From Henricia sp. BOLD:AAB3569 (taxonomy: Eukaryota; Echinodermata; Asteroidea; Spinulosida; Echinasteridae), in contig JBBELK010000306.1 in assembly GCA_037783545.1 (NCBI GenBank), positions 310,001 to 374,000 of the forward strand: a stretch of 64,000 bases of DNA. The letters run 5' to 3'. Shown in pieces: positions 30,003-43,800 of the stretch (position 1 is its first letter; each line of letters begins with the position of its first letter). A program made the position numbers and the translations under genes. A model generated the notes under the pieces. The model was not told the origin of the DNA. It saw only the letters and a program-made list of their open reading frames with translations, and made no database searches.

Positions 30003-33000
30003 TAGCACAGCGAGGTTTCGATCCTCGGACCTCTGGGTTATGGGCCCAGCACGCTTCCGCTGCGCCACTCTGCTTCCGTAGTGTAAGATTTTTCGTGCTC
30101 TCACGTTGAAAGTCCTAAACGTGTGCAATAACTTTAATACGGTGAGTCAAAATGGCCCTCCTAAAAACAACCAGACACTTGTAGCAGAGCGAGGTTTCGA
30201 TCCTCGGACCTCTGGGTTATGGGCCCAGCACGCGCGCTTCCGCTGCGCCACTCTGCTTCCGTACTGTAAGATTTTTCGTGCTCTCACGTTGAAAGTCCTA
30301 AACGTGTGCAATAACTTTAATACGGTGATTCAAAATGGCCCTCCTAAAAACAACCAGACACTTGTAGCAGAGCGAGGTTTCGATCCTCGGACCTCTGGGT
30401 TATGGGCCCAGCACGCTTCCGCTGCGCCACTCTGCTTCCGTACTGTAAGATTTTTCGTGCTCTCACGTTGAAAGTCCTAAACGTGTGCAATAACTTTAAT
30501 ACGGTGAGTCAAAATGGCCCTCCTAAAAACAACCAGACACTTGTAGCAGAGCGAGGTTTCGATCCTCGAACCTCTGGGTTATGGGCCCAGCACGCTTCCG
30601 CTGCGCCACTCTGCTTCCGTACTGTAATATTTTTCGTGCTCTCACGTTGAAAGTCCTAAACGTGTGCAATAACTTTAATACAGTGAGTCAAAATGGCCCT
30701 CCTAAAAACAACCAGACACTTGTAGCAGAGCGAGGTTTCGATCCTCGGACATCTGGGTTATGGGCCCAGCACGCTTCCGCTGCGCCACTCTGCTTCCGTA
30801 CTGTAAGATTTTTCGTGCTCTCACGTTGAAAGTCCTAAACGTGTGCAATAACTTTAATACGGTGAGTCAAAATGGCCCTCCTAAAAACAACCAGACACTT
30901 GTAGTAGAGCGAGGTTTCGATCCTCGGACCTCTGGGTTATGGGCCCAGCACGCTTCCGCTGCGCCACTCTGCTTCCGTACTGTAAGATTTTTCGTGCTCT
31001 CACGTTGAAAGTCCTAAACGTGTGCAATAACTTTAATACGGTGAGTCAAAATGGCCCTCCTAAAAACAACCAGACACTTGTAGTAGAGCGAGGTTTCGAT
31101 CCTCGGACCTCTGGGTTATGGGCCCAGCACGCTTCCGCTGCGCCACTCTGCTTCCGTACTGTAAGATTTTTCGTGCTCTCACGTTAAAAGTCCTAAACGT
31201 GTGCAATAACTTTAATACGGTGAGTCAAAATGGCCCTCCTAAAAACAACCAGACACTTGTAGCAGAGCGAGGTTTCGATCCTCGGACCTCTGGGTTATGG
31301 GCCCAGCACGCTTCCGCTGCGCCACTCTGCTTCCGTACTGTAAGATTTTTCGTGCTCTCACGTTGAAAGTCCTAAACGTGTGCAATAACTTTAATACGGT
31401 GAGTCAAAATGGCCCTCCTAAAAACAACCAGACACTTGTAGCACAGCGAGGTTTCGATCCTCGGACCTCTGGGTTATGGGCCCAGCACGCTTCCGCTGCG
31501 CCACTCTGCTTCCGTAGTGTAAGATTTTTCGTCCTCTCACGTTGAAAGTCCTAAACGTGTGCAATAACTTTAATACGGTGAGTCAAAATGGCCCTCCTAA
31601 AAACAACCAGACACTTGTAGCAGAGCGAGGTTTCGATCCTCGGACCTCTGGGTTATGGGCCCAGCACGCGCGCTTCCGCTGCGCCACTCTGCTTCCGTAC
31701 TGTAAGATTTTTCGTGCTCTCACGTTGAAAGTCCTAAACGTGTGCAATAACTTTAATCCGGTGAGTCAAAATGGCCCTCCTAAAAACAACCAGACACTTG
31801 TAGCACAGCGAGGTTTCGATCCTCGGACCTCTGGGTTATGGGCCCAGCACGCTTCCGCTGCGCCACTCTGCTTCCGTAGTGTAAGATTTTTCGTGCTCTC
31901 ACGTTGAAAGTCCTAAACGTGTGCAATAACTTTAATACGGTGAGTCAAAATGGCCCTCCTAAAAACAACCAGACACTTGTAGCAGAGCGAGGTTTCGATC
32001 CTCGGACCTCTGGGTTATGGGCCCAGCACGCGCGCTTCCGCTGCGCCACTCTGCTTCCGTACTGTAAGATTTTTCGTGCTCTCACGTTGAAAGTCCTAAA
32101 CGTGTGCAATAACTTTAATACGGTGATTCAAAATGGCCCTCCTAAAAACAACCAGACACTTGTAGCAGAGCGAGGTTTCGATCCTCGGACCTCTGGGTTA
32201 TGGGCCCAGCACGCTTCCGCTGCGCCACTCTGCTTCCGTACTGTAAGATTTTTCGTGCTCTCACGTTGAAAGTCCTAAACGTGTGCAATAACTTTAATAC
32301 GGTGAGTCAAAATGGCCCTCCTAAAAACAACCAGACACTTGTAGCAGAGCGAGGTTTCGATCCTCGAACCTCTGGGTTATGGGCCCAGCACGCTTCCGCT
32401 GCGCCACTCTGCTTCCGTACTGTAATATTTTTCGTGCTCTCACGTTGAAAGTCCTAAACGTCTGCAATAACTTTAATACAGTGAGTCAAAATGGCCCTCC
32501 TAAAAACAACCAGACACTGGTAGCAGAGCGAGGTTTCGATCCTCGGACATCTGGGTTATGGGCCCAGCACGCTTCCGCTGCGCCACTCTGCTTCCGTACT
32601 GTAAGATTTTTCGTGCTCTCACGTTGAAAGTCCTAAACGTGTGCAATAACTTTAATACGGTGAGTCAAAATGGCCCTCCTAAAAACAACCAGACACCTGT
32701 AGTAGAGCGAGGTTTCGATCCTCGGACCTCTGGGTTATGGGCCCAGCACGCTTCCGCTGCGCCACTCTGCTTCCGTACTGTAAGATTTTTCGTGCTCTCA
32801 CGTTGAAAGTCCTAAACGTGTGCAATAACTTTAATACGGTGAGTCAAAATGGCCCTCCTAAAAACAACCAGACACTTGTAGTAGAGCGAGGTTTCGATCC
32901 TCGGACCTCTGGGTTATGGGCCCAGCACGCTTCCGCTGCGCCACTCTGCTTCCGTACTGTAAGATTTTTCGTGCTCTCACGTTAAAAGTCCTAAACGTGT

Positions 33001-36000
33001 GCAATAACTTTAATACGGTGAGTCAAAATGGCCCTCCTAAAAACAACCAGACACTTGTAGCAGAGCGAGGTTTCGATCCTCGGACCTCTGGGTTATGGGC
33101 CCAGCACGCTTCCGCTGCGCCACTCTGCTTCCGTACTGTAAGATTTTTCGTGCTCTCACGTTGAAAGTCCTAAACGTGTGCAATAACTTTAATACGGTGA
33201 GTCAAAATGGCCCTCCTAAAAACAACCAGACACTTGTAGCACAGCGAGGTTTCGATCCTCGGACCTCTGGGTTATGGGCCCAGCACGCTTCCGCTGCGCC
33301 ACTCTGCTTCCGTAGTGTAAGATTTTTCGTCCTCTCACGTTGAAAGTCCTAAACGTGTGCAATAACTTTAATACGGTGAGTCAAAATGGCCCTCCTAAAA
33401 ACAACCAGACACTTGTAGCAGAGCGAGGTTTCGATCCTCGGACCTCTGGGTTATGGGCCCAGCACGCGCGCTTCCGCTGCGCCACTCTGCTTCCGTACTG
33501 TAAGATTTTTCGTGCTCTCACGTTGAAAGTCCTAAACGTGTGCAATAACTTTAATACGGTGATTCAAAATGGCCCTCCTAAAAACAACCAGACACTTGTA
33601 GCAGAGCGAGGTTTCGATCCTCGGACCTCTGGGTTATGGGCCCAGCACGCTTCCGCTGCGCCACTCTGCTTCCGTACTGTAAGATTTTTCGTGCTCTCAC
33701 GTTGAAAGTCCTAAACGTGTGCAATAACTTTAATACGGTGAGTCAAAATGGCCCTCCTAAAAACAACCAGACACTTGTAGCAGAGCGAGGTTTCGATCCT
33801 CGAACCTCTGGGTTATGGGCCCAGCACGCTTCCGCTGCGCCACTCTGCTTCCGTACTGTAATATTTTTCGTGCTCTCACGTTGAAAGTCCTAAACGTGTG
33901 CAATAACTTTAATACAGTGAGTCAAAATGGCCCTCCTAAAAACAACCAGACACTTGTAGCAGAGCGAGGTTTCGATCCTCGGACATCTGGGTTATGGGCC
34001 CAGCACGCTTCCGCTGCGCCACTCTGCTTCCGTACTGTAAGATTTTTCGTGCTCTCACGTTGAAAGTCCTAAACGTGTGCAATAACTTTAATACGGTGAG
34101 TCAAAATGGCCCTCCTAAAAACCACCAGACACTTGTAGTAGAGCGAGGTTTCGATCCTCGGACCTCTGGGTTATGGGCCCAGCACGCTTCCGCTGCGCCA
34201 CTCTGCTTCCGTACTGTAAGATTTTTCGTGCTCTCACGTTGAAAGTCCTAAACGTGTGCAATAACTTTAATACGGTGAGTCAAAATGGCCCTCCTAAAAA
34301 CAACCAGACACTTGTAGTAGAGCGAGGTTTCGATCCTCGGACCTCTGGGTTATGGGCCCAGCACGCTTCCGCTGCGCCACTCTGCTTCCGTACTGTAAGA
34401 TTTTTCGTGCTCTCACGTTAAAAGTCCTAAACGTGTGCAATAACTTTAATACGGTGAGTCAAAATGGCCCTCCTAAAAACAACCAGACACTTGTAGCAGA
34501 GCGAGGTTTCGATCCTCGGACCTCTGGGTTATGGGCCCAGCACGCTTCCGCTGCGCCACTCTGCTTCCGTACTGTAAGATTTTTCGTGCTCTCACGTTGA
34601 AAGTCCTAAACGTGTGCAATAACTTTAATACGGTGAGTCAAAATGGCCCTCCTAAAAACAACCAGACACTTGTAGCACAGCGAGGTTTCGATCCTCGGAC
34701 CTCTGGGTTATGGGCCCAGCACGCTTCCGCTGCGCCACTCTGCTTCCGTAGTGTAAGATTTTTCGTCCTCTCACGTTGAAAGTCCTAAACGTGTGCAATA
34801 ACTTTAATACGGTGAGTAAAAATGGCCCTCCTAAAAACAACCAGACACTTGTAGCAGAGCGAGGTTTCGATCCTCGGACCTCTGGGTTATGGGCCCAGCA
34901 CGCGCGCTTCCGCTGCGCCACTCTGCTTCCGTACTGTAAGATTTTTCGTGCTCTCACGTTGAAAGTCCTAAACGTGTGCAATAACTTTAATACGGTGATT
35001 CAAAATGGCCCTCCTAAAAACAACCAGACACTTGTAGCAGAGCGAGGTTTCGATCCTCGGACCTCTGGGTTATGGGCCCAGCACGCTTCCGCTGCGCCAC
35101 TCTGCTTCCGTACTGTAAGATTTTTCGTGCTCTCACGTTGAAAGTCCTAAACGTGTGCAATAACTTTAATACGGTGAGTCAAAATGGCCCTCCTAAAAAC
35201 AACCAGACACTTGTAGCAGAGCGAGGTTTCGATCCTCGAACCTCTGGGTTATGGGCCCAGCACGCTTCCGCTGCGCCACTCTGCTTCCGTACTGTAAGAT
35301 TTTTCGTGCTCTCACGTTGAAAGTCCTAAACGTGTGCAATAACTTTAATACGGTGAGTCAAAATGGCCCTCCTAAAAACAACCAGACACTTGTAGCAGAG
35401 CGAGGTTTCGATCCTCGGACCTCTGGGTTATGGGCCCAGCACGCTTCCGCTGCGCCACTCTGCTTCCGTACTGTAAGATTTTTCGTGCTCTCACGTTGAA
35501 AGTCCTAAACGTGTGCAATAACTTTAATACGGTGAGTCAAAATGGCCCTCCTAAAAACAACCAGACACTTGTAGCACAGCGAGGTTTCGATCCTCGGACC
35601 TCTGGGTTATGGGCCCAGCACGCTTCCGCTGCGCCACTCTGCTTCCGTAGTGTAAGATTTTTCGTCCTCTCACGTTGAAAGTCCTAAACGTGTGCAATAA
35701 CTTTAATACGGTGAGTCAAAATGGCCCTCCTAAAAACAACCAGACACTTGTAGCAGAGCGAGGTTTCGATCCTCCGACCTCTGGGTTATGGGCCCAGCAC
35801 GCGCGCTTCCGCTGCGCCACTCTGCTTCCGTACTGTAAGATTTTTCGTGCTCTCACGTTGAAAGTCCTAAACGTGTGCAATAACTTTAATACGGTGATTC
35901 AAAATGGCCCTCCTAAAAACAACCAGACACTTGTAGCAGAGCGAGGTTTCGATCCTCGGACCTCTGGGTTATGGGCCCAGCACGCTTCCGCTGCGCCACT

Positions 36001-39000
36001 CTGCTTCCGTACTGTAAGATTTTTCGTGCTCTCACGTTGAAAGTCCTAAACGTGTGCAATAACTTTAATACAGTGAGTCAAAATGGCCCTCCTAAAAACA
36101 ACCAGACACTTGTAGCAGAGCGAGGTTTCGATCCTCGGACATCTGGGTTATGGGCCCAGCACGCTTCCGCTGCGCCACTCTGCTTCCGTACTGTAAGATT
36201 TTTCGTGCTCTCACGTTGAAAGTCCTAAACGTGTGCAATAACTTTAATACGGTGAGTCAAAATGGCCCTCCTAAAAACAACCAGACACTTGTAGTAGAGC
36301 GAGGTTTCGATCCTCGGACCTCTGGGTTATGGGCCCAGCACGCTTCCGCTGCGCCACTCTGCTTCCGTACTGTAAGATTTTTCGTGCTCTCACGTTGAAA
36401 GTCCTAAACGTGTGCAATAATTTTAATACGGTGAGTCAAAATGGCCCTCCTAAAAACAACCAGACACTTGTAGTAGAGCGAGGTTTCGATCCTCGGACCT
36501 CTGGGTTATGGGCCCAGCACGCTTCCGCTGCGCCACTCTGCTTCCGTAGTGTAAGATTTTTCGTGCTCTCACGTTGAAAGTCCTAAACGTGTGCAATAAC
36601 TTTAATACGGTGAGTCAAAATGGCCCTCCTAAAAACAACCAGACACTTGTAGCAGAGCGAGGTTTCGATCCTCGGACCTCTGGGTTATTGGCCCAGCACG
36701 CGCGCTTCCGCTGCGCCACTCTGCTTCCGTACTGTAAGATTTTTCGTGCTCTCACGTTGAAAGTCCTAAACGTGTGCAATAACTTTAATACGGTGATTCA
36801 AAATGGCCCTCCTAAAAACAACCAGACACTTGTAGCAGAGCGAGGTTTCGATCCTCGGACCTCTGGGTTATGGGCCCAGCACGCTTCCGCTGCGCCACTC
36901 TGCTTCCGTACTGTAAGATTTTTCGTGCTCTCACGTTGAAAGTCCTAAACGTGTGCAATAACTTTAATACGGTGAGTCAAAATGGCCCTCCTAAAAACAA
37001 CCAGACACTTGTAGCAGAGCGAGGTTTCGATCCTCGAACCTCTGGGTTATGGGCCCAGCACGCTTCCGCTGCGCCACTCTGCTTCCGTACTGTAATATTT
37101 TTCGTGCTCTCACGTTGAAAGTCCTAAACGTGTGCAATAACTTTAATACAGTGAGTCAAAATGGCCCTCCTAAAAACAACCAGACACTGGTAGCAGAGCG
37201 AGGTTTCGATCCTCGGACATCTGGGTTATGGGCCCAGCACGCTTCCGCTGCGCCACTCTGCTTCCGTACTGTAAGATTTTTCGTGCTCTCACGTTGAAAG
37301 TCCTAAACGTGTGCAATAACTTTAATACGGTGAGTCAAAATGGCCCTCCTAAAAACAACCAGACACTTGTAGTAGAGCGAGGTTTCGATCCTCGGACCTC
37401 TGGGTTATGGGCCCAGCACGCTTCCGCTGCGCCACTCTGCTTCCGTACTGTAAGATTTTTCGTGCTCTCACGTTGAAAGTCCTAAACGTGTGCAATAACT
37501 TTAATACGGTGAGTCAAAATGGCCCTCCTAAAAACAACCAGACACTTGTAGTAGAGCGAGGTTTCGATCCTCGGACCTCTGGGTTATGGGCCCAGCACGC
37601 TTCCGCTGCGCCACTCTGCTTCCGTACTGTAAGATTTTTCGTGCTCTCACGTTAAAAGTCCTAAACGTGTGCAATAACTTTAATACGGTGAGTCAAAATG
37701 GCCCTCCTAAAAACAACCAGACACTTGTAGCAGAGCGAGGTTTCGATCCTCGGACCTCTGGGTTATGGGCCCAGCACGCTTCCGCTGCGCCACTCTGCTT
37801 CCGTACTGTAAGATTTTTCGTGCTCTCACGTTGAAAGTCCTAAACGTGTGCAATAACTTTAATACGGTGAGTCAAAATGGCCCTCCTAAAAACAACCAGA
37901 CACTTGTAGCACAGCGAGGTTTCGATCCTCGGACCTCTGGGTTATGGGCCCAGCACGCTTCCGCTGCGCCACTCTGCTTCCGTAGTGTAAGATTTTTCGT
38001 CCTCTCACGTTGAAAGTCCTAAACGTGTGCAATAACTTTAATACGGTGAGTCAAAATGGCCCTCCTAAAAACAACCAGACACTTGTAGCAGAGCGAGGTT
38101 TCGATCCTCGGACCTCTGGGTTATGGGCCCAGCACGCGCGCTTCCGCTGCGCCACTCTGCTTCCGTACTGTAAGATTTTTCGTGCTCTCACGTTGAAAGT
38201 CCTAAACGTGTGCAATAACTTTAATACGGTGATTCAAAATGGCCCTCCTAAAAACAACCAGACACTTGTAGCAGAGCGAGGTTTCGATCCTCGGACCTCT
38301 GGGTTATGGGCCCAGCACGCTTCCGCTGCGCCACTCTGCTTCCGTACTGTAAGATTTTTCGTGCTCTCACGTTGAAAGTCCTAAACGTGTGCAATAACTT
38401 TAATACGGTGAGTCAAAATGGCCCTCCTAAAAACAACCAGACACTTGTAGCAGAGCGAGGTTTCGATCCTCGAACCTCTGGGTTATGGGCCCAGCACGCT
38501 TCCGCTGCGCCACTCTGCTTCCGTACTGTAATATTTTTCGTGCTCTCACGTTGAAAGTCCTAAACGTGTGCAATAACTTTAATACAGTGAGTCAAAATGG
38601 CCCTCCTAAAAACAACCAGACACTTGTAGCAGAGCGAGGTTTCGATCCTCGGACATCTGGGTTATGGGCCCAGCACGCTTCCGCTGCGCCACTCTGCTTC
38701 CGTACTGTAAGATTTTTCGTGCTCTCACGTTGAAAGTCCTAAACGTGTGCAATAACTTTAATACGGTGAGTCAAAATGGCCCTCCTAAAAACAACCAGAC
38801 ACTTGTAGTAGAGCGAGGTTTCGATCCTCGGACCTCTGGGTTATGGGCCCAGCACGCTTCCGCTGCGCCACTCTGCTTCCGTACTGTAAGATTTTTCGTG
38901 CTCTCACGTTGAAAGTCCTAAACGTGTGCAATAACTTTAATACGGTGAGTCAAAATGGCCCTCCTAAAAACAACCAGACACTTGTAGTAGAGCGAGGTTT

Positions 39001-40675
39001 CGATCCTCGGACCTCTGGGTTATGGGCCCAGCACGCTTCCGCTGCGCCACTCTGCTTCCGTACTGTAAGATTTTTCGTGCTCTCACGTTAAAAGTCCTAA
39101 ACGTGTGCAATAACTTTAATACGGTGAGTCAAAATGGCCCTCCTAAAAACAACCAGACACTTGTAGCAGAGCGAGGTTTCGATCCTCGGACCTCTGGGTT
39201 ATGGGCCCAGCACGCTTCCGCTGCGCCACTCTGCTTCCGTACTGTAAGATTTTTCGTGCTCTCACGTTGAAAGTCCTAAACGTGTGCAATAACTTTAATA
39301 CGGTGAGTCAAAATGGCCCTCCTAAAAACAACCAGACACTTGTAGCACAGCGAGGTTTCGATCCTCGGACCTCTGGGTTATGGGCCCAGCACGCTTCCGC
39401 TGCGCCACTCTGCTTCCGTAGTGTAAGATTTTTCGTCCTCTCACGTTGAAAGTCCTAAACGTGTGCAATAACTTTAATACGGTGAGTAAAAATGGCCCTC
39501 CTAAAAACAACCAGACACTTGTAGCAGAGCGAGGTTTCGATCCTCGGACCTCTGGGTTATGGGCCCAGCACGCGCGCTTCCGCTGCGCCACTCTGCTTCC
39601 GTACTGTAAGATTTTTCGTGCTCTCACGTTGAAAGTCCTAAACGTGTGCAATAACTTTAATACGGTGATTCAAAATGGCCCTCCTAAAAACAACCAGACA
39701 CTTGTAGCAGAGCGAGGTTTCGATCCTCGGACCTCTGGGTTATGGGCCCAGCACGCTTCCGCTGCGCCACTCTGCTTCCGTACTGTAAGATTTTTCGTGC
39801 TCTCACGTTGAAAGTCCTAAACGTGTGCAATAACTTTAATACGGTGAGTCAAAATGGCCCTCCTAAAAACAACCAGACACTTGTAGCAGAGCGAGGTTTC
39901 GATCCTCGAACCTCTGGGTTATGGGCCCAGCACGCTTCCGCTGCGCCACTCTGCTTCCGTACTGTAAGATTTTTCGTGCTCTCACGTTGAAAGTCCTAAA
40001 CGTGTGCAATAACTTTAATACGGTGAGTCAAAATGGCCCTCCTAAAAACAACCAGACACTTGTAGCAGAGCGAGGTTTCGATCCTCGGACCTCTGGGTTA
40101 TGGGCCCAGCACGCTTCCGCTGCGCCACTCTGCTTCCGTACTGTAAGATTTTTCGTGCTCTCACGTTGAAAGTCCTAAACGTGTGCAATAACTTTAATAC
40201 GGTGAGTCAAAATGGCCCTCCTAAAAACAACCAGACACTTGTAGCACAGCGAGGTTTCGATCCTCGGACCTCTGGGTTATGGGCCCAGCACGCTTCCGCT
40301 GCGCCACTCTGCTTCCGTAGTGTAAGATTTTTCGTCCTCTCACGTTGAAAGTCCTAAACGTGTGCAATAACTTTAATACGGTGAGTCAAAATGGCCCTCC
40401 TAAAAACAACCAGACACTTGTAGCAGAGCGAGGTTTCGATCCTCGGACCTCTGGGTTATGGGCCCAGCACGCGCGCTTCCGCTGCGCCACTCTGCTTCCG
40501 TACTGTAAGATTTTTCGTGCTCTCACGTTGAAAGTCCTAAACGTGTGCAATAACTTTAATACGGTGATTCAAAATGGCCCTCCTAAAAACAACCAGACAC
40601 TTGTAGCAGAGCGAGGTTTCGATCCTCGGACCTCTGGGTTATGGGCCCAGCACGCTTCCGCTGCGCCACTCTGCT
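30003..40675 (-). tRNA. 60 tRNA-iMet copies, higher-order repeat family B
   Basis: Copies 115-174. Ten copies have a 4-nt insertion (GCGC) in the D arm, making 76-nt genes. Shared acceptor changes are frequent: GTAGCACAGCG (a stem mismatch) and GTAGTAGAGCG (a G-to-A change giving CTCTACT, a stem mismatch). Other shared markers are CCTCGAACC (variable loop), GTAATATTTTTC, TACAGTGAG and GGACATCTGG. Roughly half of the copies look canonical in the tRNA body. Confidence 0.9.
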
Positions 40676-40820
40676 TCCGTACTGTAAGATTTTTCGTGCT
40701 CTCACGTTGAAAGTCCTAAACGTGTGCAATAACTTTAATACGGTGAGTCAAAATGGCCCTCCTAAAAACAACCAGACACTTGTAGCAGAGCGAGGTTTCG
40801 ATCCTCGAACCTCTGGGTTA
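30040..40820. repeat. Higher-order repeat family B (8- and 5-monomer units)
   Basis: The D-arm insertion marker recurs ten times; successive spacings are 1436, 362, 1436, 1436, 899, 899, 1436, 1436 and 899 bp. 1436 = 8 monomers + 4, 899 = 5 monomers + 4, 362 = 2 monomers + 4. A private marker (GAGTAAAAATGG near 34815 and 39485) lies 4670 bp apart, i.e. 26 monomers + 16, so several of these blocks were later copied together. Confidence 0.92.
36650..36725 (-). tRNA. 76-nt initiator-type copy with D-arm insertion and AAU anticodon
   Basis: Carries the 4-nt GCGC insertion of family B between the D stem and anticodon stem. It also has the plus-strand TTATTGGCCC change (anticodon AAU on the tRNA), as in the copy at 14125. 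The latter arose independently or by exchange. It is the only one of the ten insertion copies with the anticodon change. Probably a pseudogene. Confidence 0.75.
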
Positions 40821-43800
40821 TGGGCCCAGCACGCTTCCGCTGCGCCACTCTGCTTCCGTACTGTAAGATTTTTCGTGCTCTCACGTTGAAAGTCCTAAAC
40901 GTGTGCAATAACTTTAATACGGTGAGTCAAAATGGCCCTCCTAAAAACAACCAGACACTTGTAGCAGAGCGAGGTTTCGATCCTCGGACCTCTGGGTTAT
41001 GGGCCCAGCACGCTTCCGCTGCGCCACTCTGCTTCCGTACTGTAAGATTTTTCGTGCTCTTACGTTGAAAGTCCTAAACGTGTGCAATAACTTTAATACG
41101 GTGGGTCAAAATGGCCCTCCTAAAAACAACCAGACACTTGTAGCAGAGCGAGGTTTCGATCCTCGGACCTCTGGGTTATGGGCCCAGCACGCTTCCGCTG
41201 CGCCACTCTGCTTCCGTACTGTAAGATTTTTCGTGCTCTCACGTTGAAAGTCCTAAACGTGTGCAATAACTTTAATACGGTGAGTCAAAATGGCCCTCCT
41301 AAAAACAACCAGACACTTGTAGCAGAGCGAGGTTTCGATCCTCGGACCTCTGGGTTATGGGCCCAGCACGCTTCCGCTGCGCCACTCTGCTTCCGTACTG
41401 TAAGATTTTTCGTGCTCTCACGTTGAAAGTCCTAAACGTGTGCAATAACTTTAATACGGTGAGTCAAAATGGCCCTCCTAAAAACAACCAGACACTTGTA
41501 GCAGAGCGAGGTTTCGATCCTCGGACCTCTGGGTTATGGGCCCAGCACGCTTCCGCTGCGCCACTCTGCTTCCGTACTGTAAGATTTTTCGTGCTCTCAC
41601 GTTGAAAGTCCTAAACGTGTGCAATAACTTTAATACGGTGAGTCAAAATGGCCCTCCTAAAAACAACCAGACACTTGTAGCAGAGCGATGTTTCGATCCT
41701 CGGACCTCTGGGTTATGGGCCCAGCACGCTTCCGCTGCGCCACTCTGCTTCCGTACTGTAAGATTTTTCGTGCTCTCACGTTGAAAGTCCTAAACGTGTG
41801 CAATAACTTTAATACGGTGGGTCAAAATGGCCCTCCTAAAAACAACCAGACACTTGTAGCAGAGCGGGTTTCGATCCTCGGACCTCTGGGTTATGGGCCC
41901 AGCACGCTTCCGCTACGCCACTCTGCTTCCGTACTGTAAGATTTTTCGTGCTCTCACGTTGAAAGTCCTAAACGTGTGCAATAACTTTAATACGGTGAGT
42001 CAAAATGGCCCTCCTAAAAACAACCAGACACTTGTAGCAGAGCGAGGTTTCGATCCTCGGACCTCTGGGTTATGGGCCCAGCACGCTTCCGCTGCGCCAC
42101 TCTGCTTCCGTACTGTAAGATTTTTCGTGCTCTCACGTTGAAAGTCCTAAACGTGTGCAATAACTTTAATACGGTGAGTCAAAATGGCCCTCCTAAAAAC
42201 AACCAGACACTTGTAGCAGAGCGAGGTTTCGATCCTCGGACCTCTGGGTTATGGGCCCAGCACGCTTCCGCTGCGCCACTCTGCTTCCGTACTGTAAGAT
42301 TTTTCGTGCTCTCACGTTGAAAGTCCTAAACGTGTGCAATAACTTTAATACGGTGAGTCAAAATGGCCCTCCTAAAAACAACCAGACACTTGTAGCAGAG
42401 CGAGGTTTCGATCCTCGGACCTCTGGGTTATGGGCCCAGCACGCTTCCGCTGCGCCACTCTGCTTCCGTACTGTAAGATTTTTCGTGCTCTCACGTTGAA
42501 AGTCCTAAACGTGTGCAATAACTTTAATACGGAGAGTCAAAATGGCCCTCCTAAAAACAACCAGACACTTGTAGCAGAGCGAGGTTTCGATCCTCGGACC
42601 TCTGGGTTATGGGCCCAGCACGCTTCCGCTGCGCCACTCTGCTTCCGTACTGTAAGATTTTTCGTGCTCTCACGTTGAAAGTCCTAAACGTGTGCAATAA
42701 CTTTAATACGGTGAGTCAAAATGGCCCTCCTAAAAACAACCAGACACTTGTAGCAGAGCGAGGTTTCGATCCTCGGACCTCTGGGTTATGGGCCCAGCAC
42801 GCTTCCGCTGCGCCACTCTGCTTCCGTACTGTAAGATTTTTCGTGCTCTCACGTTGAAAGTCCTAAACGTGTGCAATAACTTTAATACGGTGAGTCAAAA
42901 TGGCCCTCCTAAAAACAACCAGACACTTGTAGCAGAGCGAGGTTTCGATCCTCGGACCTCTGGGTTATGGGCCCAGCACGCTTCCGCTGCGCCACTCTGC
43001 TTCCGTACTGTAAGATTTTTCGTGCTCTCACGTTGAAAGTCCTAAACGTGTGCAATAACTTTAATACGGAGAGTCAAAATGGCCCTCCTAAAAACAACCA
43101 GACACTTGTAGCAGAGCGAGGTTTCGATCCTCGGACCTCTGGGTTATGGGCCCAGCACGCTTCCGCTGCGCCACTCTGCTTCCGTACTGTAAGATTTTTC
43201 GTGCTCTCACGTTGAAAGTCCTAAACGTGTGCAATAACTTTAATACGGTGAGTCAAAATGGCCCTCCTAAAAACAACCAGACACTTGTAGCAGAGCGAGG
43301 TTTCGATCCTCGGACCTCTGGGTTATGGGCCCAGCACGCTTCCGCTGCGCCACTCTGCTTCCGTACTGTAAGATTTTTCGTGCTCTCACGTTGAAAGTCC
43401 TAAACGTGTGCAATAACTTTAATACGGTGAGTCAAAATGGCCCTCCTAAAAACAACCAGACACTTGTAGCAGAGCGAGGTTTCGATCCTCGGACCTCTGG
43501 GTTATGGGCCCAGCACGCTTCCGCTGCGCCACTCTGCTTCCGTACTGTAAGATTTTTCGTGCTCTCACGTTGAAAGTCCTAAACGTGTGCAATAACTTTA
43601 ATACGGTGAGTCAAAATGGCCCTCCTAAAAACAACCAGACACTTGTAGCAGAGCGAGGTTTCGATCCTCGGACCTCTGGGTTATGGGCACAGCACGCTTC
43701 CGCTGCGCCACTCTGCTTCCGTACTGTAAGATTTTTCGTGCTCTCACGTTGAAAGTCCTAAACGTGTGCAATAACTTTAATACGGTGAGTCAAAATGGCC

